Shown here one piece after another: positions 58,300-64,000 of a stretch of 64,000 nt of DNA. The stretch is taken from contig QZJT01000124.1 of the NCBI GenBank assembly GCA_003597935.1, positions 62,001-126,000 of the forward strand. Reading direction: 5' to 3'. Source of the DNA: Phycisphaerales bacterium. GTDB taxonomy: Bacteria; Planctomycetota; Phycisphaerae; UBA1845. The position numbers were made by a program, and so were the translations under genes. Position 1 is the first letter of the stretch, and each line of letters begins with the position of its first letter. The notes under the pieces were generated by a model. The model was not told the origin of the DNA and did no database searches. It saw nothing but the letters and a program-made list of their open reading frames with translations.

Positions 58300-59544
58300 A
58301 TGGCCCGGTGCGCCGGGCGGCGGAAGGGAACGGCTCAGAGCGTGTCTGCACGTCGCGTTAGTTGGATGATCGGGAGCATTGCGGCCGTCCTGGGGGCAGC
58401 CCAAAGCGTCTGCGCCCAGACGGAGGTGCCGGAGGGTTTCGAGCTGATCGAAATCGTGGCGTGGCCTCGCTACGCCTTTCGCGCGACGATCAACAACTGC
58501 GGCGAACTGGCCTTTACGATGCAGCTTGATGAATCGCAGGATTCGCAGGAGATCTTCCGCTACGACAACGGGTCGCTCGTGCGCCTGACGCACGACGACT
58601 ACCGTGACAAGGGCGCCAAGATCAACGACGACGGCGACATCGTATGGGCTCGAAGGATCCTGCCGCCGAGCGACGACCAGATCATCTTGTGGCAAGACGG
58701 GCGGGAGGCGATTATCGATGCCGTCGGCCCGGACGAGATGACGATCTACACGGCCATCAACAACCTTGGCTGGGTCGCCTGGGGACGCGGACCGCAGAAC
58801 GGCTGCAACGGCGACGCGATGCTGTGGGACGGCCGGTCCGTGCGGCGGATCAGCAAGCGTGACGACGACCGCTGGAACCTGTCGCCGAGCCTGAACGACC
58901 TGGGCGACATGGTGTGGTCGCGGATGAACGTCTGCGTCAATCCCTGGAACGCCCGGATCCAGCTTTGGTCGGACGGGAAAAGATCCACGCTGCCATCCGC
59001 GTTCACGCAGCTTCAGAACCCGGAGATCAACGACCGCAGGCAGATTACCTGGAGTGCAGCCGGTGAACGCACATTGATCGAACTGTGGTCGGATGGACGG
59101 ACCCGCGTGCTGACCGACAGGGGCCTGCTGGCGAACATCAATGATCTCGGCGACGTGATCTTCAACCGTACGGACGACGCTTACGGGGTGGCGCAGATCT
59201 GGCTGTACCGCGCGGCGGACGGTCGCTTCATGCGGCTGGTCGACGACCCGGACGCCAACCACACGTGGCCCGACATCAGCGAATGGGGAGAAGCAGTGTG
59301 GGAGTGGGGCTACGGTCCACCGGAGCGGTGGTTCGGCATCATCATGATGCGCCGCATTCGGACCGGAGACTCGCAATTCGATGGCGTCATTGACGCCATA
59401 GACTACGCCACGCTCGCCGACTGCTTGACGGGTCCCGGACGAGTTGACCGTCTCTGCGACTGCCGCTTCCTCGACCTCGACTGCGACGGGGATGTGGACC
59501 TGGGCGACTTCGCCCGGTTTCAGAACGCCTTTCAGGGACGGTAG
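58300..59544 (+). CDS. Exported seven-repeat (HAF-like) protein with dockerin-like tail, cassette B gene 2
   Basis: 414 residues. Signal peptide WMIGSIAAVLGAAQSVCAQ, then VPEGFELIEIV (compare VPEGFEIVEFA in cassette A) and seven repeats (INNCGELAFT, INDDGDIVWA, INNLGWVAWG, LNDLGDMVWS, INDRRQITWS, INDLGDVIFN, ISEWGEAVWE). Linkers contain a hhLWxDGR motif between repeats. The C-terminus MRRIRTGDSQFDGVIDAIDY and RLCDCRFLDLDCDGDVDLGD FARFQNAFQGR carries the paired acidic loops seen in type I dockerins. Same architecture and motifs throughout as 12969-14216, so a paralogue. Function unknown; exported. Confidence 0.8.
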   Translation: MARCAGRRKGTAQSVSARRVSWMIGSIAAVLGAAQSVCAQTEVPEGFELIEIVAWPRYAFRATINNCGELAFTMQLDESQDSQEIFRYDNGSLVRLTHDDYRDKGAKINDDGDIVWARRILPPSDDQIILWQDGREAIIDAVGPDEMTIYTAINNLGWVAWGRGPQNGCNGDAMLWDGRSVRRISKRDDDRWNLSPSLNDLGDMVWSRMNVCVNPWNARIQLWSDGKRSTLPSAFTQLQNPEINDRRQITWSAAGERTLIELWSDGRTRVLTDRGLLANINDLGDVIFNRTDDAYGVAQIWLYRAADGRFMRLVDDPDANHTWPDISEWGEAVWEWGYGPPERWFGIIMMRRIRTGDSQFDGVIDAIDYATLADCLTGPGRVDRLCDCRFLDLDCDGDVDLGDFARFQNAFQGR

Positions 59545-59674
59545 GAACGCACACACATCGGCAGGGATGCCGCCAGTTTCTTTTTCCAATCGGCGCCTGT
59601 GCGCGGCTTTCGCCGCGACGGGCAAGAGTCAGATGTTCCAACGCGCGGCCGACGCGCGGAATGGGAGACAGGCT

Positions 59675-60739
59675 ATGCGATTTCTGGCAGTCATATTCAT
59701 GGCGCTGCTGGTCGCCTTCGGGGCGGTCGGCGGCTTCACGCAGCCGGCAGTGGCGCAAGATTCTACCACCTGGGAGGGTGACAGCGGAGAAAGTTGGTAC
59801 GAGGAGAAATGGAGCAACGGCGTTCCCACCGCCAGCCTCGAGGCCATCATCAACAACGGCACGGTCCCCCATGTTCCGCCGAACGCGAACGCGGCCGTGT
59901 GCAAGAAACTGACCATTGCCAACGCCGAGAACTTCACTGGCACGAGTCTGACCATCAAGGCGGGCGGGCGGCTCATCGTCGGCGACGGTACCAGCGCGAC
60001 GTCCGTGCTCGATGCGGAGGACAACGTCCTCACCATCGAGGGCGGGACGGTCGATCCTGAGTTGGACGGCGGTAAGCTGCTGATCTCCGGCGTGCAGACC
60101 TTCACCGGCGCCGGGAGCATCGTTCTTGAGCTGTACGATGGGACCAGGACTTCGCTGATCGCGGAGGCGACCGATGACGAAGACCGGCTCATCCTGGGCT
60201 CGGACTGCGGGTTCTCGCCCATCGAGCAGTCCTGCTCCATCAGGCTCATCGGGCAGGGCGACGTGCAGGTCGCCCTCGACAATCGGGCCTTCGTCATCTC
60301 CAACGACGGCAACTACAACAGCGGCGTCGGCCTGCACCTGTCAACACGCCAGAAGATCACCGACGATGAGGCGGAAGGCTACTGGATCGCGCAGGCGGAC
60401 TCCATTCTGTGGGTCGACACCCTCGTCACCGGACCCGGAGAGTGGCACGTGACGGATCCCGCCTGCCAGGGCGCCATCATCGTGGGGCACGGCGGCAACG
60501 ACGGCTGTGTGGTGGGCAGCGGCAAGGTCATCCTCAATACCGGTTGCGGCGGCCTCAGCGGTCACACGCTCAAGGTCGAGAACAATACATTCTCCACTAC
60601 CGGACGACTCGTGGGGGAGTCGGTTTACAGCGACGACGAAGGAAAATGGACGCGTCCAACGATCGCCGCCCCCGGTGGCACGGCCATGTTCGGCCTCAGC
60701 GCCGAGCCAGACCCCGCGAACGTGTGCGGCGGAAACTGA
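59675..60739 (+). CDS. Exported beta-rich protein, cassette B gene 3
   Basis: 354 residues from ATG 59675 (GGGAGACAG upstream). Signal peptide AVIFMALLVAFGAVGGFTQP with AVAQ cleavage. The mature part starts TTWEGDSGESWYEEKWSNGV and continues with beta-helix-like strands (LTIKAGGRLIVGDGTSATSV, GGKLLISGVQTFTGAGSIVL). Near the end it shows CGGLSGHTLKVENNTFSTTG and AMFGLSAEPDPANVCGGN, matching the C-terminal pattern of 14282-15259. No catalytic motif. Convergent with the kinase gene at 60936; an inverted-repeat element separates them. Confidence 0.77.
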   Translation: MRFLAVIFMALLVAFGAVGGFTQPAVAQDSTTWEGDSGESWYEEKWSNGVPTASLEAIINNGTVPHVPPNANAAVCKKLTIANAENFTGTSLTIKAGGRLIVGDGTSATSVLDAEDNVLTIEGGTVDPELDGGKLLISGVQTFTGAGSIVLELYDGTRTSLIAEATDDEDRLILGSDCGFSPIEQSCSIRLIGQGDVQVALDNRAFVISNDGNYNSGVGLHLSTRQKITDDEAEGYWIAQADSILWVDTLVTGPGEWHVTDPACQGAIIVGHGGNDGCVVGSGKVILNTGCGGLSGHTLKVENNTFSTTGRLVGESVYSDDEGKWTRPTIAAPGGTAMFGLSAEPDPANVCGGN

Positions 60740-60807
60740 CGTCCGTTGATCCGGGCCCATCCGGCGCGACTGCCCGGCCCGGCGCTGCCCCGCGCGGCGC
60801 CGGGCAG

Positions 60808-60930
60808 AAAAAAAGGTGTCAGGATGATTTTTGCGGGTGCGTCAGATGCCGTTCAGCCGCAAACCATCCCGGAGCCGATCCGGGCATCCGGGTGGTGCAT
60901 TACAGAAAAATCATCCTGACACCTTTTTCG
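60808..60930. repeat. Element with perfect 23-bp inverted termini between convergent genes
   Basis: AAAAAGGTGTCAGGATGATTTTT at 60810-60832 is the exact reverse complement of 60906-60928. The 73-bp interior has a smaller CCGGAGCCGATCCGG hairpin. T-runs at both ends mean it could act as a two-way terminator for the cassette B and kinase transcripts. GGTGTCAGG-type ends are common in dispersed inverted repeats of related genomes (recollection, not checked). Confidence 0.8.
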
Positions 60931-60935
60931 TACCG

Positions 60936-61889
60936 TCAGATGCCTTCGTCCTGCGCGCTCTCGTTCAGAAACGCGCTCAACTCGTCGTCCGTGAACACTT
61001 CCCGTGGCCGGTCATCGAAGGCGTGCTCGTCGTCCTCGCCGAACTCGAATTCATCTTCGATTTGCGGCTTGGTCAGCACGGCGTGCGCCAGGACCAGCCG
61101 CTGCTGCACCTTGATGATGTCGGACGGCCGCTCGTCCGGCGAGGAGCGGCAGCACTCGTCGATGAGCTTCGCCACCGGCAGCGGCAGCTCGGTCAGCACG
61201 GGCTGCGGCGCCTCCTCCACCCGCTTACCCAGCAGCCGCTGGGAGTGTGGATTGACCGTCTGGTTCATCTCCGTCGGAACCGGCTTGCCGGTCAGCACGC
61301 GGTGCAGGGCGGCGCCCAGGCCGAACACGTCGGTCCGCTGGTCGATGGTGTTGCGCAGGGCCTGCTCGGGGGCCATGTAGTCGATCGTGCCCTGGATTCG
61401 AGGTTTCACTTCGCCCAACTTGCAGCTCTGCCCCAGGTCGATGAGCTTCACGTCGCCTTCGGGCGTGACGATGATGTTGCCCGGCTTCATGTCGGCGTGG
61501 ACGTAGCCGGCCCGGTGCATGGCCGCCAGCCCCGCCGCCACCCGGGCGAACAGGCGCAGCACGTCCGCCAGAGAGGCCTTGAAGTTCTTGTCCGACATGG
61601 AGATGCCCGGAACGTACTCCATGAACAGCAGCGCCCCACGGGTGCGCAGCCGCTGGCGGATCAGGCGGAATTCATACACCTTTCGGATCACCGGATGGTC
61701 CAGGCGCGATCCGACGGTGTATTCGTCCCGCATGAGGTCGATGACCTTCATGTCCTCGGGCGCGCGGACCTTGGCGGTCTTGATGGCGTAGTCCGTGCCG
61801 GTCCTCATGCAGCGGGCACGGTAGATGGCCGTGTCCGCGCCGCTGCCGATGCGTTCAACTACCCGGTAATTCGGGATGTCCAGCGTCAT
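60936..61889 (-). CDS. Hanks-type serine/threonine protein kinase
   Basis: 317 residues. Gly-rich loop RVVERIGSGADTAIYRA, ATP-binding Lys in YAIKTAK, catalytic loop YVHADMKPGNIIVT (HAD in place of HRD, catalytic Asp kept), metal motif KLIDLGQ (DLG rather than DFG), APE in TIDYMAPEQAL and DVFGLGAALHRVLTG of the F helix. An acidic C-terminal tail (EDEFEFGEDDEHAFDD) ends the protein. There is no membrane helix or sensor domain, so it is cytoplasmic. The HAD/DLG variants suggest an active but divergent kinase. Neighbour of cassette B, convergent. Confidence 0.93.
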   Translation of the reverse strand: MTLDIPNYRVVERIGSGADTAIYRARCMRTGTDYAIKTAKVRAPEDMKVIDLMRDEYTVGSRLDHPVIRKVYEFRLIRQRLRTRGALLFMEYVPGISMSDKNFKASLADVLRLFARVAAGLAAMHRAGYVHADMKPGNIIVTPEGDVKLIDLGQSCKLGEVKPRIQGTIDYMAPEQALRNTIDQRTDVFGLGAALHRVLTGKPVPTEMNQTVNPHSQRLLGKRVEEAPQPVLTELPLPVAKLIDECCRSSPDERPSDIIKVQQRLVLAHAVLTKPQIEDEFEFGEDDEHAFDDRPREVFTDDELSAFLNESAQDEGI

Positions 61890-62329
61890 CTTGCGTCGTT
61901 ACCCACGCCTGTCCACCGCAGCCGGCGACTCCTCCGCCCGCCGTCCGGTCGACACACGTATCCCCCTGGCTCACCCTCGGATAGAGCGTCTTGGAGGGGC
62001 CCATCAACTCGTCGAGACGATGGAACGTCCCCTCTCACACCCTACGATCCACGTCCTCGACGGTCCGCCCTGTCGACACGCCCATCTCGCGCTTCACGCC
62101 CGTCGGCACGTGCCAACGGGGCCATAAAAGCGACGGCGCGGCGCTCGCGGACCGCCTGCGCTGGTCTCCGCAACGGAGAACTCAGCCTCGAAGCCTCTGG
62201 CTTCGGGTAGCGATAATCGGCTCGGGGCGGGTCAGGGGAGCGCGGGTGTGATGAATGAAGCTGAGAGTATGATGGCTGGTATACGCTTCGGCGCCACGCT
62301 CCAGATTTCCGATCCAAGCTGACAATATC

Positions 62330-63142
62330 TTACGCCGAACGCCGCCGCGGGTCAACCCGCCGGTTCGGATTCTCGACGTCGCCGGTGCCGTCGTGCGCCG
62401 CGGCCGTCGACTCGGGCGGTACGATCCGCAGGAACGTCACCTCCGGCGGGCAGTTCCAGCGGATCCGGATCGGCGGCGAGACGCCGATTCCGGCGCTGAC
62501 GTGGAGCGCGGTCCGCCCCACCCGTGTCAGGCCCCAGGCACAGCGGGCCGGCAGTCGATCGTTGCTCCAGATGCAGCCCAGCCTGGGAAGGCGGACCTGC
62601 CCGCCGTGGGTGTGACCGGAGAGCTGGATGTCCACGCGGCGTCCGGCGAGGGCGTACACGGTCGAGGGATAGTGGGCCAGGAGCACCGTCGGCAGGTCGT
62701 CATCGTCCGCCAGGGCGGCCTGTATGTCGCCGGCGCCGGGCCGGAGCTGCTCCACGCCGCCGATGCGGATGCGGCCGCCGTGGGTGCGATGGACGGTGGA
62801 GCGGTCGGGCAGCATCGTCAAGACCGGCGCCAGCGCGTCACGAAGGCACTCGTGGTCGTGGTTGCCCAGGACGGCGTATACAGGTCGTCGAGCGGCGACC
62901 GGAGCGAGGAGTCGCGTGGTCAGTGCGGCCGCCCGGCGGTAGTCGCGCGGGACCCGGCAGAAGTCTCCGGTCACGGCGACGAAGTCCGCGGGCCGGGCGA
63001 TCAGAAGCCGCTGAAGCTCCTCCACCATCGGCGTCCAGCGGCTTAAGTGGAGGTCGCTGACGTGGGCGATGCGAAGCCCGTGCAGGGCCCGCGACGCGCG
63101 CGGCGACGGCACGTCGAGATGTCGGACGACCAGTTCGGGCAT
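62330..63142 (-). CDS. Calcineurin-like metallophosphoesterase (YkuE/YaeI type)
   Basis: 270 residues from ATG 63142; the ORF track begins 72 codons upstream with sequence unlike the family. Metal motifs are all present: RIAHVSDLHLS (DxH), FVAVTGDF (GD), VYAVLGNHDHE (GNHD), LLAHYP and LSGHTHGGQVRLP (GHxH). Relatives hydrolyse UDP-diacylglucosamine or other phosphodiesters at the membrane; this one lacks an N-terminal membrane helix. The C-terminal PPIRIRWNCPPEVTFLRI is typical. The 440 nt between its stop and the kinase start hold no gene. Confidence 0.9.
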   Translation of the reverse strand: MPELVVRHLDVPSPRASRALHGLRIAHVSDLHLSRWTPMVEELQRLLIARPADFVAVTGDFCRVPRDYRRAAALTTRLLAPVAARRPVYAVLGNHDHECLRDALAPVLTMLPDRSTVHRTHGGRIRIGGVEQLRPGAGDIQAALADDDDLPTVLLAHYPSTVYALAGRRVDIQLSGHTHGGQVRLPRLGCIWSNDRLPARCAWGLTRVGRTALHVSAGIGVSPPIRIRWNCPPEVTFLRIVPPESTAAAHDGTGDVENPNRRVDPRRRSA

Positions 63143-63518
63143 GACTGCCTGCCGAATCAGCGCAAGCGACCGCGTCAACGGCGGCCTCGTCGTAAGGCCG
63201 GCCGCGGCGCAGCACGGGCCGCCGATTCTATCATACGCGGCGCCCGGCGCGACGGCCGTGCCGGGGATACCCGGACCATCGGCAGCAGGGGCACGTGGCC
63301 TGAAGCTGTGCCCGGTCCCACGTTCGACGACCCGGTATATGCCTCGATGACCCGGCAAGCGTCAAAGGTACAGAGAAAGCGGCAGGAGCCGCTTCGTGTG
63401 AAGCGACTCCCACCATCGGTTGGAGTTCCGGCGTGTGTGGTGGTCAAACCGTGGCCCTTCTCGATGGAGGGGCCCGGCGGAAGCGGGGAAGCAGGGGTGA
63501 GGGCGTGCTCCCGCCGCC

Positions 63519-64000
63519 CTACTGGCAGCGCCGTTTCTTGGCCTTGACTTTGCAGAACCCGTTACCGCCATCGGGGCAGGCGAGCCTGGTCTTGAGCTTC
63601 CGGGCACAGTCCCGCTTTTGAACGCAGGGGGAGTTGGCGTCGACGTACTCATCACCTACGGACGGACACGCCTCGCAACCGTGTTTGGCCTTGCTCTTCT
63701 TGACCGTGTACGCACACGTCGGTCCGCCGCACCGACCGACGAATGTGTAGCGGGCGCGGACGCGGTTCAGGCCGACGTATGCGCGGCCGTCACGAACCAC
63801 GCCGGTATCGCCACCCCCCCGCAGCGCCCAGTTGTCGCCGAGCGGCCCGTCCGGACGCTCAAAGTCATCGCACACGCCGTCGGTTACGATCCCGAAGTCG
63901 TCCATCGCAGCGATCCCGGTGTAGCCGGCGATGCCGATTTCCTCGCCGTTCCGCGGTATCCACCCGCCGCGCTCGTAGACCTGATCCGGACCCGGAGGCG
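63519..64000 (-). CDS. C-terminal part of an exported multi-domain protein (5' end outside window)
   Basis: The frame is open from the window edge through the ORF-track ATG at 63905, so the real start lies beyond base 64000. The visible 160 residues contain GIAGYTGIAAMDDFGIVTDG, then CDDFERPDGPLGDNWALRGG, the opening of a laminin-G/concanavalin-like domain (DDF-R-DG-LG-NW). The end is Cys- and Lys-rich (CGGPTCAYTVKKSKAKHGCE, CPDGGNGFCKVKAKKRRCQ). It is probably a secreted or surface protein. The 63143-63518 gap downstream holds small hairpins (AGCGGCAGGAGCCGCTTCG) and no gene. Confidence 0.65.
   Translation of the reverse strand, partial: PPGPDQVYERGGWIPRNGEEIGIAGYTGIAAMDDFGIVTDGVCDDFERPDGPLGDNWALRGGGDTGVVRDGRAYVGLNRVRARYTFVGRCGGPTCAYTVKKSKAKHGCEACPSVGDEYVDANSPCVQKRDCARKLKTRLACPDGGNGFCKVKAKKRRCQ

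Noticed and set aside
60770-60815. Intrinsic terminator after cassette B (CTGCCCGG ... CCGGGCAG)
   Set aside because: The stem is good but is followed by an A-run on the + strand, and on the minus strand the T-run comes before the stem, so it is not a standard terminator. The inverted-repeat element beside it is a better candidate.
33249-63810. Scattered G or C runs of 7-11 bases taken as genome-wide phase variation
   Set aside because: A rough estimate at this GC content predicts about as many runs of 8 or more as are seen. Only the cluster in flgL is kept as a minor point.

Overview
The window is very GC-rich bacterial DNA and looks like a member of the Planctomycetota, most likely close to the Phycisphaerae. 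The pointers are exported proteins ending in a dockerin-like DGDVDL-DFARFQ tail, Hanks-type serine/threonine kinases, a PP2C phosphatase with a receiver-like front end, an exosortase beside exopolysaccharide genes, and many dispersed palindromic repeats. This placement is inference from gene content; no 16S gene is present.

Layout. 1-11699: a flagellar block on the + strand (flgG end, flgA, flgH, flgI, flgJ-type, flgN-type, flgK, flgL, fliW, csrA, flagellin) that builds the P/L rings, hook-filament junction and filament, with the FliW-CsrA switch next to its flagellin target. 12426-15259: secreted-protein cassette A. 15340-18219: a kinase remnant and a UvrD-family helicase. 18449-21513 (-): an ECF sigma factor, a STAS protein and a sigma-54 activator. 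21992-26345: a membrane protein and a DsbD/ScsB-like thiol reductase. 26871-31964: a strong promoter with a 600-nt leader, RNase Y, a YmdB-like phosphoesterase, a JAMM peptidase and a secreted NHL-like propeller. 32183-32847: a PIN-domain toxin/antitoxin pair. 33046-37564 (-): two large envelope proteins. 37886-41182: tRNA-Leu(CAG), a Nudix hydrolase, a rhomboid protease and a site-2 protease. 41370-46176: Wza-like exporter, exosortase and Wzc-like tyrosine kinase. 46229-57002: mixed regulatory, metabolic and membrane genes (AraC/GyrI, ribF, a GT2, a PP2C phosphatase, a DUF192 operon, a thioesterase). 57734-60739: cassette B, a diverged copy of cassette A. 60936-64000 (-): a serine/threonine kinase, a phosphoesterase and the C-terminal part of an exported protein.

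Two things stand out. First, a three-gene set (small exported protein, seven-repeat exported protein with an EF-hand-like tail, larger exported beta-rich protein) occurs twice, about 45 kb apart, in the same order and strand. Second, the intergenic DNA carries several families of palindromic or MITE-like repeats. Some enter coding sequence: they supply the start regions of flgH and flgI, sit inside the 5' part of flgA and within the helicase, and give the last codons of a glycosyltransferase.

Most long antisense ORFs in the track are shadows caused by high GC. Start codons were moved where a ribosome binding site, signal peptide or family length favoured another codon; each case is stated.
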